NCBI GenBank assembly: GCA_902790135.1
Contig: CADAQM010000007.1
Coordinates: forward strand, 42,262 to 106,261
Direction of reading: 5' to 3'
DNA from: an uncultured Coriobacteriaceae bacterium
Lineage (GTDB): Bacteria > Actinomycetota > Coriobacteriia > Coriobacteriales > Atopobiaceae
DNA length: 64,000 bases
The notes under the pieces are model-generated. The model was given only the letters and a program-made list of their open reading frames with translations, was not told the origin of the DNA and ran no database searches. A program made the translations under genes and the position numbers. Positions 34,834-44,730 of the stretch are shown piece after piece (the stretch's first letter is position 1; every line of letters starts with the position of its first letter).

Positions 34834-35345
34834 ACCATATCCAGCACGTGGTCGTCCCGGGTACCTTCGACCCGGTGACGCTCGGACACGTCGATGTGAT
34901 CAGCCGCGCGCGGCATCTCTTCCCGAAGGTGACGGTCGCGGTTGCCGAGTCGCGGACCAAGCGTGGCGTTGGCACGGCCTTCACCCTCGACGAGCGCGTG
35001 GACATGCTCCGCGAAGCGCTCGAGGAGCAGGGTGTCATCAAGCTCGGCGGGGTCCAGGTCCTGCCCTTCACGGGCCTTCTCGTGGACTTCTGCCGCGAGC
35101 AGGGTGCCGGTGGCGTGGTCAAGGGCCTGCGTGCCATGACCGACTTCGAGTACGAGCTGCAGCAGGCGGACCTCAACGCCCACCTCGCCCCTGACATTGA
35201 GAGCGTCTTCGTCATGAGCAACCCGGGCTACGGCTACGTCTCCTCCAGCATCGTGCGCGAGCTGGCGTCTCTGGGGAGCGACGTGGACACGCTCGTTCCC
35301 GCATGCGTCGCGGCGCGTCTCAAGGAGCACTTCGCCGAGGGATAA
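34830..35345 (+). CDS. coaD: Phosphopantetheine adenylyltransferase
   Basis: Fourth step of coenzyme A synthesis: adenylates 4'-phosphopantetheine. The 171-residue protein has the nucleotidyltransferase motif PGTFDPVTLGH with H20, GLLVDFCREQGAGGVVKGLRAMTDFEYE, and the C-terminal YGYVSSSIVRELASLG (ISSTxVR-like). The rsmD-coaD pairing is widespread. Confidence 0.96.
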   Translation: MNHIQHVVVPGTFDPVTLGHVDVISRARHLFPKVTVAVAESRTKRGVGTAFTLDERVDMLREALEEQGVIKLGGVQVLPFTGLLVDFCREQGAGGVVKGLRAMTDFEYELQQADLNAHLAPDIESVFVMSNPGYGYVSSSIVRELASLGSDVDTLVPACVAARLKEHFAEG

Positions 35346-35476
35346 ACCCTTACATCAAACTATGAGCTCGCCGTGTCGGATTGCGGCAATGTATCAAACG
35401 TGGCTTGTGGGCATCAGTGACGCTCAACAGTGGTATTGTAGAGCGGTTAAACCCTCGAGAAACGGATGTGCATCTC

Positions 35477-36991
35477 ATGGTTCGCAAGAAGAGCTCGTCG
35501 ACGTCGGCCTCCGGCGTCGACAGGTGGAAGGCTGCGGAAGGCTCCTCGAAGGCTTCCTCTCGCACCAACCGCCGCAACGGCGCCCGGCGCGCCCGCAACG
35601 CCCAGTCCAGGCGCTACACCTTCACCCTGCTGGCACTCGTCGTCCTGCTGGTTCTCTGCGCGGTGGGCTTCATGCCTCCCGCGGAGCGCATCACGCAGGG
35701 CCTCGACATCCGCGGTGGCGTCTCGGTCATCCTCACGGCAAGCAAGCCCGACGGATCGTCCGTGAGCTCCGATGACATGGTCACCGCAACGGAGATCGTC
35801 CAGAACCGTGTCAACGCGCTCGGTGCCGCCGAGACCACGGTCCAGCAGCAAGGCACCAACTCGATCCTGGTTCAGATTCCCGGTGCCACCGATCCCGACC
35901 AGGCCATCCAGACCATCGGCCGTACGGGCCACCTTGAGTTCGTGCGCCTCGACGCCATCGGCGATGCCGACGCGCTGGCTAAGATCGCCGCTGGCACGGA
36001 GGACGTCACCCTCAAGGAGGGGACCTACACCGCCTTCATGGACGGTTCCTCCATCGAGAGCTCTGCCGTCGCCCAGTCGAGTGCCTCGGCCACCGGTGCC
36101 TATGCGGTCAACGTCTCGCTCGACTCCGCGGGTGCCAAGACCTTCGCCGAGGTCACGGAAGAGCTTGCTCCCACGCACGGCAAGATCGCCATCGTGCTCG
36201 ACGGCGTGGTCAACTCCGCGCCGGCCGTCCAGTCGGTCATTCGTGACGGCGACGTCTCCATCACCGGTAACTTCACTCTCGAGGAGGCCAAGAGCCTCAA
36301 GACCGTGCTCGACTCCGGCTCGCTTCCCGTCACGCTGAGCTACTCCGAGAGCCGCGTCGTCGGTCCCACGCTTGGCCAGGACTCCCTGCGCCAGGGCGTC
36401 TTCGCCATCGGCATCGGTGCGATCATCGTCGTTGCCTACCTGTTCTTCTTCTATCAGGGCCTCGGCCTGCTCACGCTGGGCTCCCTCGCCATCTTCGGCA
36501 TCATCTACCTTGGCCTTCTCGCCCTGCTCTCGCGCATGGGCGCCTTTGCCCTCACGCTGCCCGGCTTGGCGGGCGTGGTGCTCACCACCGGCTCCGCCGC
36601 CGACTCCTCGATTCTCGTGCTCGAGCGCTTCCGCGAGGAGATCCGCATGGGCCGTCAGGTTCGCGTGGCCGCCATCGGCGGCACCAAGGAGGGCATCTCG
36701 ACCTCCCTCGACGCTGACGCAGTCCAGCTGGTCACGGCCCTCGCGCTGTTCTTCGTGGCCGTGGGCCCGGTCAAGGGCTTCGGCCTCACCACCGCACTGG
36801 GCATCCTCTGCGACCTGGTGACGATGTTCCTCTTCAAGGCGCCCGCACTGCGCCTTCTGGCCATGGGCACCATCCAGGCGCATCCGCGCTTCTGGGGTGT
36901 CGCCTCCGACCTCGCCGAGGCGGAGGAGCTCAAGGAGGCTCGCGACGCCGCGCCTGCGCGTGGCAAGAAGGGGGGTGTGGCACATGCGTAA
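35477..36991 (+). CDS. secD: Protein translocase subunit SecD
   Basis: A 504-residue inner-membrane component of the Sec accessory complex, which uses the proton gradient to help pull proteins outward. A basic, serine-rich N-terminal tail of about 45 residues precedes TM1 (about 48-66). The periplasmic-type domain carries GLDIRGGVSVILT and NRVNALGAAETTVQQQG, then NFTLEEAKSLKTVLDSGSLP, and five C-terminal helices with the LPGLAGVVLTTGSAADSSIL motif; the conserved DANILI of many SecD proteins reads DSSILV here. The ATG at 35477 has only a weak ribosome site. It overlaps secF by eight bases. Confidence 0.92.
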   Translation: MVRKKSSSTSASGVDRWKAAEGSSKASSRTNRRNGARRARNAQSRRYTFTLLALVVLLVLCAVGFMPPAERITQGLDIRGGVSVILTASKPDGSSVSSDDMVTATEIVQNRVNALGAAETTVQQQGTNSILVQIPGATDPDQAIQTIGRTGHLEFVRLDAIGDADALAKIAAGTEDVTLKEGTYTAFMDGSSIESSAVAQSSASATGAYAVNVSLDSAGAKTFAEVTEELAPTHGKIAIVLDGVVNSAPAVQSVIRDGDVSITGNFTLEEAKSLKTVLDSGSLPVTLSYSESRVVGPTLGQDSLRQGVFAIGIGAIIVVAYLFFFYQGLGLLTLGSLAIFGIIYLGLLALLSRMGAFALTLPGLAGVVLTTGSAADSSILVLERFREEIRMGRQVRVAAIGGTKEGISTSLDADAVQLVTALALFFVAVGPVKGFGLTTALGILCDLVTMFLFKAPALRLLAMGTIQAHPRFWGVASDLAEAEELKEARDAAPARGKKGGVAHA

Positions 36992-37946
36992 CCACTTCTC
37001 CTTCGAGATTCCCTTCATGCGCTACCGCAAGGTGCTGCTCACCATCTCTGCAATCCTGTGCGTGCTCTCCCTGGTCGGCCTCGTTGTGCGCGGTGTGACC
37101 TTCGGCATCGAGTTCCAGGGCGGCACCGAGATCGACTTCGTCGACACGGGCGACATCACCATCGACCAGATGCGCGAGGCGCTCGTCGCTGCCGGCGAGG
37201 AGGACCCGACGGTCCAGACCACCACGCTCGAGGGCGAGAACGGCTTCCTCGTGCGCTCTGGCACCACCAACCCCGAGGACGCCACCAAGCATGCCGCCAC
37301 CACCGCCGAGACGCTCGGCCTTGGCGAGCAGAACTACACCGTGACCACCATCGGTCCCGACTGGGGCGCCGACGTCACGCGCTCGTCGCTCTTTGCCTTT
37401 GGCGTCGCCATCCTGCTCATCCTCGCGTACGTGACCCTCCGCTACGAGTTCAAGATGTCGGTCACGGCCGTCATCGCGCTCATCCACGACATGCTCATCA
37501 TCCTGGGCATCTATGCCTGGACGCAGATCCCGGTGACGCCAAACGTGGTCGCCGCGTTGCTCTCCACCATGGGCTTCTCGCTCTATGACACCGTCGTCGA
37601 GTTCGACCGCACCAACGACAACGCCAAGACCCTGCGCGATGGCATCCATCGCACGTACCTGCAGATCTGCAACTTCTCCGTCAACGAGGTCGTCGTCCGC
37701 TCCATCAACACCACCATCACCACGCTGGTGCCGGAGCTGGCCATGTTCTTCTTAGGCGGCGCAACGCTCAAGGACTTCGCCTTTGCCATGATTCTCGGCG
37801 AGCTTCTGGGTACCTACTCAAGCTATGCAGTAGCAACGCCTCTTCTGGCCATCTGGAAGACGCGTGAGCCCAAGTGGGCAAAGCTCGAGGCGAAGTACGG
37901 GGAGAAGGCGACAACGGCCAGCGTCACGCCTGCGGTGGGCGAATAG
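36984..37946 (+). CDS. secF: Protein translocase subunit SecF
   Basis: A 320-residue partner of SecD with TM1 near 18-38, the periplasmic domain beginning FGIEFQGGTEIDF, and five C-terminal helices with YEFKMSVTAVIALIHDMLIILGIYA and GFSLYDTVVEFDRTNDN (the D4 region). The ATG at 36984 follows AAGGGGGGTGTGG and overlaps the secD end. The recJ fusion begins two bases after its stop, so all three are probably in one operon. Confidence 0.94.
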   Translation: MRNHFSFEIPFMRYRKVLLTISAILCVLSLVGLVVRGVTFGIEFQGGTEIDFVDTGDITIDQMREALVAAGEEDPTVQTTTLEGENGFLVRSGTTNPEDATKHAATTAETLGLGEQNYTVTTIGPDWGADVTRSSLFAFGVAILLILAYVTLRYEFKMSVTAVIALIHDMLIILGIYAWTQIPVTPNVVAALLSTMGFSLYDTVVEFDRTNDNAKTLRDGIHRTYLQICNFSVNEVVVRSINTTITTLVPELAMFFLGGATLKDFAFAMILGELLGTYSSYAVATPLLAIWKTREPKWAKLEAKYGEKATTASVTPAVGE

Positions 37947-37948
37947 CC

Positions 37949-40900
37949 ATGAGCGGGTTAAAGGGCAGCAGACGATGGGACGTGCTGCCGTCTGACGACG
38001 AGGCCGAGCGCCGGCTCGTCGCGACGCTAGGCATATCGAGGCTGATCGCCCGTGTCTTGGTGGCACGTGGCTACTCGGACGTGGAGGAGGCGCGGGCGTT
38101 TCTTGCGCCGTCCCTCGACCGCGACTGGAACGACCCAATGCTCATTCCGGGCATGGCCGAGGCGGCAGACCGTCTTCAGCAGGCGATCGCAACGGGCGAG
38201 ACCATCGCCGTCTTTGGCGACTTCGACGTCGACGGCATGAGCGCGACCTGCCTGCTCACGCACGGCCTGCGCGATCTGGGTGGCAACGCGCATCCCTACA
38301 TCCCCAACCGCTTCGGCGAGGGCTACGGCCTCTCCGAGGAGGCACTCGACCGCGTCATCTGCGGCTGCAATCCGTCGCTGGTCGTGACGGTGGACAACGG
38401 CATCGCCGCGGCGCGCGAGGTCGAGTGGCTCCAGGCCCGTGGCATCGACGTGGTCATCACCGACCATCACGAGCCGGGCGACCTCGTTCCCGAGGGCATC
38501 CCGGTGACCGACCCCAAGCTGTCGGCCGACTGCCCCTCGCGCGAGCTTGCCGGAGCGGGCGTGGCGCTCAAGCTGATCGACGTTCTCGGCCACCGCCTCG
38601 GCCAGCCAGACCTCTGGCGCCGTTACACCGAGGTGGCGACGCTGGGCACCATCTCCGACATGATGCTGCTGACCGGCGAGAACCGCGCGCTGGTCGCCGA
38701 CGGCATCGCCCATATGAGGCGCACCTCGCGCCCGGGCATCCTGGCGCTTGCCGCCACGGCAAACGTCGACATCACGCAGATCACGGCCGACGAGCTGCCC
38801 TTCTCGCTCATTCCCAGGCTCAATGCCGCGGGGCGCATGGGCTCGACGGACGTGGCCTTCGACCTGCTCTTCACCAACGACCCAGCCGAGGCGCAGGTCC
38901 TAGCGGCGCGCCTCGAGCAGATCAACACCGACCGTCGCGAGACCGAGAGCCGTCTGACCGAGGACGCGCTTGCCAAGGTGCGCCAGAGCTATGCCGGCGA
39001 GCGCGTGATCGTCGCGGCGGGGGAGGGCTGGCACGAGGGTGTCAAGGGCATCGTGGCCAGCCGCGTCACCAACGCCTACCACGTCCCTGCCATCCTCTTC
39101 AGCGTGACCGACGGGATCGCGCGGGGTTCGGGTCGTTCCGTGGGCTCGGTCGACCTCTTCCATGCGGTCGAGCAGTGCTCCGACCTACTCGTACGCTTTG
39201 GTGGACATTCGGGGGCCGTGGGCGTGACCTGCGAGGTCGACAAGCTCGATGCCTTTCGGAAGCGACTTGGCGAGGTCATGGCCGAGCTTCCGGACGAGCA
39301 GTTCGAGGACACGGGCGAGGTGGCGGCGCTGGTCTCGCTCTCGGAGCTCACCATCTCGGGCATCGATCAGCTCGAGATCCTGCAGCCCTTTGGCCAGGGC
39401 AACAAGAAGCCGCTTCTTGGCACCCGTGGCGTGTGCATGCGCAACCGTGCGCGTGTGGGCGCGGGAGCCAACCACCTGCGCTTTATTGCGACCGACGGCA
39501 TGAGCTCGGTCGCCGCCATCATGTTCCGCGTGCCCCAGGTCGAGCGTGCCGCATCCTGCGAGGAGGCGGTCGACCTCGTCTTCGAGGCCATCAACGAGAC
39601 CTGGCAGGGGCGTACCAAGCCCAAGCTCATGGTGCGCGACATCATCTATCGGGACGACGCCAAGGAGTCCGCGGGCAAGTCCGAGGTCACAAGCATTGCC
39701 GACAGCCTCTTCGAGCGCGCGGAGCAGATCCTCTCGCGTGACGCCTATGCCGGCATCGGCGAGGCCTCTCGCTTCGTGACCAAGGTGGTCGGCGTCACCT
39801 TTGAGGGGCGCCAGGCCGTGGTGTCAGCCCTGACGGCGGGCGACGAGCTCGTCGTCGTGCGCGACATGGACAACCCCAAGGACGTCAACGCCATTGCCCT
39901 GCGCACGCTGAGCGGCGCGCAGGTCGGGTTCCTGCGCAGGCAGATCGCCCGCGAGCTCGCCCCGCGCATCGATGGCGGCGTCCGCTACTTCGCGCACGTG
40001 AGCGCCGTGACCGGTGGCACCGAAGGTCGCTCCTATGGCGCGAACATCGAGGTCAGCTGCGAGCAGGAGGGGGAGGGCGACTCTGCACGCCTGGCAGAGG
40101 CCTCGAGCGAGCGCGCACGTCTCGCCACACTTGACGGCGCAATGCTCGACGACGAGCTGCGCCGGGCCATGATCGGTACGCACAGCCTTCTGCCCGCCCA
40201 GCGCACCGCACTCGATAACCTGGCTGCGGGCCGCTCGACGCTGTGCGTGATGGCCACGGGTCGTGGCAAGTCGCTCATCTTCCACATGCATGCCGCGCAC
40301 GAGGCCATCGCGCGTGGCAGGGCAAGCATTTTCGTCTACCCGCTCCGTGCCCTCGTGGCCGACCAGTCCTTCCATCTGGAGCAGGCGCTCGGCAAGCTGG
40401 GCATCAACGTGGCCGTGCTCACGGGTGAGACGGCCCAGTCGGCGCGCGACGAGATCTTCGAGGGCCTGCGCGACGGCCAGGTGGACGTGGTGCTCACCAC
40501 GCCCGAGTTCCTCGCCATCCATGCCGAGCGCTTTGCCGGCACTGGTCGCATCGGCTTTGTGGTCATCGACGAGGCGCACCATGCGGGCACCGCCAAGGGC
40601 GGAAGCCGCAGCGCCTACACCCAGCTGCCGCAGGTACGCGAGCTTCTGGGCGACCCGGTCGTCCTGGCCGTGTCCGCCACGGCGGAGGACGACGTGGCGC
40701 GCGAGATCTGCAGGCTTGCGGGCATAGCCGAGGGCGACGTGATCGTCGACGCCAGCGTGCGCTCCAACCTGTCTCTGCGCGACTGTCGCGAGCTGCGCGA
40801 CCGCGAGCTGGCGCTGGTGTCGCTGGTCTCGTCGGGGCGCAAGTGCGTGGTCTACGTCAACTCCCGCGAGCAGTCCGTCTCCCTGGCGCGCATGTTGCGC

Positions 40901-41629
40901 CGTACCATCCCCGAGCTGGGCAGTCGCATCTCCTTCTACAACGCGGGCCTGACGCGCGAGGAGCGCACCGCGGTCGAGGACGCCTTCCGCTCGGGAGAGC
41001 TCACCTGCATCGTTTCGACAAGCGCCTTCGGCGAGGGTGTCAACCTTCCTGACATCCGCGACGTGGTGCTCTTCCACATGCCCTTCGGCGCCATCGAGTT
41101 CAACCAGATGAGCGGACGTGCTGGCCGTGACGGCGAGCCTGCCTGCGTCCATCTGCTCTACTGCGAGCACGACGCCCGCATCAACGAGCATGTCATCGCC
41201 GGGTCGGCCCCCTCGCGCAACGAGCTCGTTACGCTGTATCGCACGCTGGTGGCCTTCGGGCGCGCTGCGGAGGCAGAGGGCAACGCTGACCGCTCTTTCG
41301 CGCGGACAAACGCAGACATTGCCCTTGCGGCGGCGGGCCTCGATGCTCATACTTCCCTTAACGAACACATGGTCTCGTGTGGCGTATCCATCTTCCGCGA
41401 GCTGGGCTTCTTGGAGACGAGCGGTCACGGCTCGGCACGCAGGATCACCATGGTGGACAATCCTCAGCGCATGGACCTCAATTGCTCCACGCGCTACCTC
41501 GAGGGGCTGCGTGCCAAGGACGCCTTCGCTGACTTCCGCGACTGGGCGCTCATGGCAGATCCCGACGCCATGCTCGCACGTATCAACAGGCCAATCACAC
41601 CGTCCTTCGGACGGATCGTCGACGGTTAG
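37949..41629 (+). CDS. recJ: RecJ exonuclease - HIRAN - RecQ-like helicase fusion
   Basis: A 1226-residue fusion. Residues 1-600 are a complete RecJ 5'-3' ssDNA exonuclease: GDFDVDGM at 90-97, VDNGIAA, ITDHHEPGD with DHH at 172-174, the DHHA1 region GEGWHEGVKGIVASR and FGGHSGAVGVT, and an OB-type C terminus. Residues 608-690 form a HIRAN-like domain: VVGVTFEGRQ, DNPKDVNAIALRTLSGAQVGFL. Residues 745-1226 are a superfamily 2 helicase close to RecQ: Walker A MATGRGKSLIF near 767, DEAHH near 873, VSATAEDD, and QMSGRAGRDGE near 1053. RecJ and RecQ act together in RecF-pathway resection, so the fusion joins partners. The ATG at 37949 is two bases after secF. Confidence 0.9.
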   Translation: MSGLKGSRRWDVLPSDDEAERRLVATLGISRLIARVLVARGYSDVEEARAFLAPSLDRDWNDPMLIPGMAEAADRLQQAIATGETIAVFGDFDVDGMSATCLLTHGLRDLGGNAHPYIPNRFGEGYGLSEEALDRVICGCNPSLVVTVDNGIAAAREVEWLQARGIDVVITDHHEPGDLVPEGIPVTDPKLSADCPSRELAGAGVALKLIDVLGHRLGQPDLWRRYTEVATLGTISDMMLLTGENRALVADGIAHMRRTSRPGILALAATANVDITQITADELPFSLIPRLNAAGRMGSTDVAFDLLFTNDPAEAQVLAARLEQINTDRRETESRLTEDALAKVRQSYAGERVIVAAGEGWHEGVKGIVASRVTNAYHVPAILFSVTDGIARGSGRSVGSVDLFHAVEQCSDLLVRFGGHSGAVGVTCEVDKLDAFRKRLGEVMAELPDEQFEDTGEVAALVSLSELTISGIDQLEILQPFGQGNKKPLLGTRGVCMRNRARVGAGANHLRFIATDGMSSVAAIMFRVPQVERAASCEEAVDLVFEAINETWQGRTKPKLMVRDIIYRDDAKESAGKSEVTSIADSLFERAEQILSRDAYAGIGEASRFVTKVVGVTFEGRQAVVSALTAGDELVVVRDMDNPKDVNAIALRTLSGAQVGFLRRQIARELAPRIDGGVRYFAHVSAVTGGTEGRSYGANIEVSCEQEGEGDSARLAEASSERARLATLDGAMLDDELRRAMIGTHSLLPAQRTALDNLAAGRSTLCVMATGRGKSLIFHMHAAHEAIARGRASIFVYPLRALVADQSFHLEQALGKLGINVAVLTGETAQSARDEIFEGLRDGQVDVVLTTPEFLAIHAERFAGTGRIGFVVIDEAHHAGTAKGGSRSAYTQLPQVRELLGDPVVLAVSATAEDDVAREICRLAGIAEGDVIVDASVRSNLSLRDCRELRDRELALVSLVSSGRKCVVYVNSREQSVSLARMLRRTIPELGSRISFYNAGLTREERTAVEDAFRSGELTCIVSTSAFGEGVNLPDIRDVVLFHMPFGAIEFNQMSGRAGRDGEPACVHLLYCEHDARINEHVIAGSAPSRNELVTLYRTLVAFGRAAEAEGNADRSFARTNADIALAAAGLDAHTSLNEHMVSCGVSIFRELGFLETSGHGSARRITMVDNPQRMDLNCSTRYLEGLRAKDAFADFRDWALMADPDAMLARINRPITPSFGRIVDG

Positions 41630-41638
41630 GGGGTTCAC

Positions 41639-43960
41639 ATGGGCGATATGACACAAGCCCAGGGTCCGGCACGCAAGCGCGACGTCGCACCCGGTGCCGA
41701 CAACTGGAGGCTCCTGCAGGTGACCTGCGCGAACTACCTCGACCGGAAGGCGATGGACAAGATCTGTGACGCCTACGAGTTCGCCCGGGAGTTCCACCGC
41801 AACCAGAAGCGTCGCTCCGGCGAGCCCTACATCAACCACCCCGTCGAGGTGGCCATCATCCTGGCCTCCGACCTGCACATGGACGAGGACCCGATCTGCG
41901 CGGCCATCCTGCACGACACGGTCGAAGACACCGAGGCCACCCTCACCGACCTCGAGAATCGCTTCGGCAAGACCGTCGCGGAGCTGGTCGACGGCGTGAC
42001 CAAGCTCACGCAGGTGCAGGTCGCCTCCATGGACGAGAAGCAGGCCCTCAACCTGCGCAAGATGTTCCTCGCCATGAGCAAGGACATCCGCGTGCTCATC
42101 ATCAAGCTGGCGGACCGCCTGCACAACATGCGCACGATGGCGTCGCTTCCTCCTGCCAAGCGCGCCCTCAAGTCACGCGAGACGATGGACGTCTACGCGC
42201 CGCTGGCGGACCGCCTGGGCATCTCCTCCATCAAATGGGAGCTCGAGGACCTCGCGTTCTTCTACCTCCAGCCAGAGGAGTACGAGCGCATCGCCCGCAT
42301 GGTGCAGGAGTCGCGCGCCCAGCGCGAGGAGAAGACCGCCGAGGCCATCAAGGTGCTCGACGACGAGCTTCGCCGGGTTGGCCTGTCGGGGTACCAGATT
42401 TCCGGACGCCCCAAGCACCTGTGGTCGATCTACCAGAAGATGCGCCGCAAGCGCAAGGAGTTCTCCGACATCTACGACCTCATTGCGCTGCGCGTGCTGA
42501 CCGAGAGCGTGGGAGACTGCTACTCGGTGCTCGGAGCGGTCCACTCGCTGTGGCACCCGCTGCCTGGCCGCTTCAAGGACTACGTGGCCATGCCCAAGCC
42601 AAACGGCTACAAGAGCCTGCACACTACGGTCATCGGTGCCGACGTGCGCCCGGTGGAGATCCAGATCCGCACCTACGAGATGCACGACCAGGCCGAGTAC
42701 GGCATCGCGGCCCACTGGCTCTACAAGAGCACGGGCAACTCGCGCGGCCGCATGTCTGCCGACGACCGCTCCGTCGACACGCAGATCAACTGGATCCGCC
42801 GCACGCTCGACTGGACGACCGAGGAGGAGATCGAGGACCCGCACGAGTTCATGGACAACCTCGTGGTCGATCTCTACGAGGACGAGATCTTCGTCTTCAC
42901 GCCCAAGGGCGAGGTCATGAGCCTGCGCCGCGACTCTACACCCCTCGACTTTGCCTACGCCGTCCACACCGAGGTCGGAAACCACTGCATAGGCGCCAAG
43001 GTCAACGGCTCGATGGTGCCGCTCACCTACAAGCTGCAGAGCGGCGACCGCGTGGAGATCATCACCAACAAGAACGCCAAGCCCGGCCACGACTGGCTCA
43101 AGATGGTGGCCACTCCCTCGGCTCGCTCCAAGATCCGTAAGTACTTCGCGAGCGAGACCAAAGAGGACGACGCCGAGCGCGGACGCGGCTATCTGGCCAT
43201 CGAGCTGCGCAAACATGGTCTGGGCATCTCCTCGCAGCGCGTGACCAAGGCCCTGGAGAAGGTCTGCGAATCCACCGACTACCATGACGTCGAGACGATG
43301 CTGGCTGCCGTGGGCACGGGCCGCTTCTCGCCCAAGCAGCTGGCCCACCGCCTCGATGACGTCATCTTCCTGGCGCGCCCCGCAAACGAGATCGAGCGTG
43401 AGGCACGCCGTGCCAACCGCAAGATGCTCATCGCCGAGGACAAGCCGATGGTCAAGCCCAAGACGCGCAGCAAGTATTCCAACTGCGGTGTCGTGGTCAA
43501 GGGCGACCCCGACCTGCTCGTCCACCTGGCGCACTGCTGCAGCCCGGTCGCCGGCGACGAGATCGTGGGATTCATCACGCGCGGGCGCGGCGTGAGCGTC
43601 CACCGCACGAGCTGTCCCAACGTCCAGTCGCTGCGCGAGCATCCCGAGCGCATGATCGAGGTCGAGTGGGACGCCTCGGGTGCTACGGAGTTCCAGGTTG
43701 AGATCGTGGTGGAGGCAACCGACCGCATGGGCCTTCTCAAGGACGTGACCATCGCGCTCTCCGAGGCGGGCTGCAACATCCTCTCGGCGGCAACGCAGAC
43801 CGGTGCCACCGGTGTGGCGCGCCTGCGCTTCCTGATCTCGCTCTCCAACGCGTCGCTTCTGGCGCCGCTCTTGGCGCGCGTGGGCAGGGTCCCATCAGTC
43901 TACGACGCAAGGCGCATCGAGCCGGGCGAGGGTGCCCAGTCGCTCAAGCGCAGGGGATAG
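41639..43960 (+). CDS. Bifunctional (p)ppGpp synthetase/hydrolase (RelA/SpoT homologue)
   Basis: A 773-residue long RSH protein controlling the stringent response. The hydrolase domain has YINHPVEVA and the HD motif ILHDTVEDT (H92, D93). The synthetase domain has GRPKHLWSIYQKM and RFKDYVAMPKPNGYKSLHT, and both look active. TGS (about 400-465: IFVFTPKGEVMSLRRDSTPLDFAYAVH), a zinc-finger region with HCCSPVAGDEIVGFITRGRGVSVHR, and a C-terminal ACT domain follow. TAGGGGG precedes the ATG. It lies nine bases after the recJ fusion. Confidence 0.96.
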   Translation: MGDMTQAQGPARKRDVAPGADNWRLLQVTCANYLDRKAMDKICDAYEFAREFHRNQKRRSGEPYINHPVEVAIILASDLHMDEDPICAAILHDTVEDTEATLTDLENRFGKTVAELVDGVTKLTQVQVASMDEKQALNLRKMFLAMSKDIRVLIIKLADRLHNMRTMASLPPAKRALKSRETMDVYAPLADRLGISSIKWELEDLAFFYLQPEEYERIARMVQESRAQREEKTAEAIKVLDDELRRVGLSGYQISGRPKHLWSIYQKMRRKRKEFSDIYDLIALRVLTESVGDCYSVLGAVHSLWHPLPGRFKDYVAMPKPNGYKSLHTTVIGADVRPVEIQIRTYEMHDQAEYGIAAHWLYKSTGNSRGRMSADDRSVDTQINWIRRTLDWTTEEEIEDPHEFMDNLVVDLYEDEIFVFTPKGEVMSLRRDSTPLDFAYAVHTEVGNHCIGAKVNGSMVPLTYKLQSGDRVEIITNKNAKPGHDWLKMVATPSARSKIRKYFASETKEDDAERGRGYLAIELRKHGLGISSQRVTKALEKVCESTDYHDVETMLAAVGTGRFSPKQLAHRLDDVIFLARPANEIEREARRANRKMLIAEDKPMVKPKTRSKYSNCGVVVKGDPDLLVHLAHCCSPVAGDEIVGFITRGRGVSVHRTSCPNVQSLREHPERMIEVEWDASGATEFQVEIVVEATDRMGLLKDVTIALSEAGCNILSAATQTGATGVARLRFLISLSNASLLAPLLARVGRVPSVYDARRIEPGEGAQSLKRRG

Positions 43961-43969
43961 GAGCCAAGC

Positions 43970-44644
43970 ATGGCCGACAAGGACGAGATCCGCCTCTTTG
44001 TGGTGGGCGACATCCAGACCAATTGCTATGCCTACGTGAGTGCGGGGGAGTGCCTCGTGGTAGACCCTGGCGCATCGGGGGCGCGCATCGCCGAGGCGCT
44101 TTCCGACGTCAAGGTGACGCAGGTCGTGGCCACCCATCGCCATCACGACCACGTGGGTGGCGTGCGAGCCCTCGTGGAGGCCACCGGAGCCCCCTGGGCC
44201 ATCTCCGCAGACGATGCGGAGCTTGCGATGCGCGCCATGGAGGTCTCCTCGCATGACCTCTCTGTCGTGATGGGCGGGCTCTCCAATCCGCCTGAGCCTG
44301 ACCGCCTGCTCTTCGAGGGAGACGTGATCGAGGTGGGCACGGCGTCGTTCGAGGTGCTGGCGGCACCGGGGCACACCGCGGGAGGTATCGTGCTTCTCGG
44401 TCATGGCTCGGCAGAGGGTGTTGCCTTTGTGGGAGACACCATCTTTGCCGGGGGCTGCGGTCGCTGCGATCTCATGGGAGGCGACTGGGGCAAGATGAAG
44501 AAGACGCTCGTGCGCCTGTCTCGCCTCATTGACCCTGCGGTGACGCTTCTGTGCGGACATGGGCCTGCCACGACGATGGGCTACGAGGTCGCGACCAACC
44601 CCTACATGCGGCCGGATGCCGAGCGAGAGTCGTGGTCCGACTAG
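43970..44644 (+). CDS. MBL-fold metallohydrolase (glyoxalase II-like)
   Basis: A 224-residue metallo-beta-lactamase-fold hydrolase with the metal motif THRHHDHVGG (H56, H58, D60, H61), later ligands in APGHTAGG, VGDTIFAGGCGR and the closing LCGHGPATTMGYE. Length and motifs match small glyoxalase II-like thioesterases that follow RSH genes in several Actinobacteria. It lies nine bases after the RSH stop and just before tRNA-Leu. The substrate is not known. Confidence 0.88.
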   Translation: MADKDEIRLFVVGDIQTNCYAYVSAGECLVVDPGASGARIAEALSDVKVTQVVATHRHHDHVGGVRALVEATGAPWAISADDAELAMRAMEVSSHDLSVVMGGLSNPPEPDRLLFEGDVIEVGTASFEVLAAPGHTAGGIVLLGHGSAEGVAFVGDTIFAGGCGRCDLMGGDWGKMKKTLVRLSRLIDPAVTLLCGHGPATTMGYEVATNPYMRPDAERESWSD

Positions 44645-44684
44645 CCGAAGCTGCGCTCTCTTGCCGGTCGTGCGGCGTCGTCTT

Positions 44685-44712
44685 TTGCGAACGGGCGATT
44701 CCGTGGTATAGT
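44685..44712 (+). promoter_or_regulatory. tRNA-Leu promoter
   Basis: TTGCGA, a 16-base spacer and TATAGT lie 19 bases before the tRNA 5' end, as expected for a stable-RNA promoter. Confidence 0.6.
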
Positions 44713-44730
44713 CTTGCAGGTTCGCACCAA

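Noticed and set aside
37874..37948. Upstream extension of the recJ fusion
   Set aside because: The in-frame upstream codons lie entirely in secF, and RecJ similarity begins only after the ATG at 37949.
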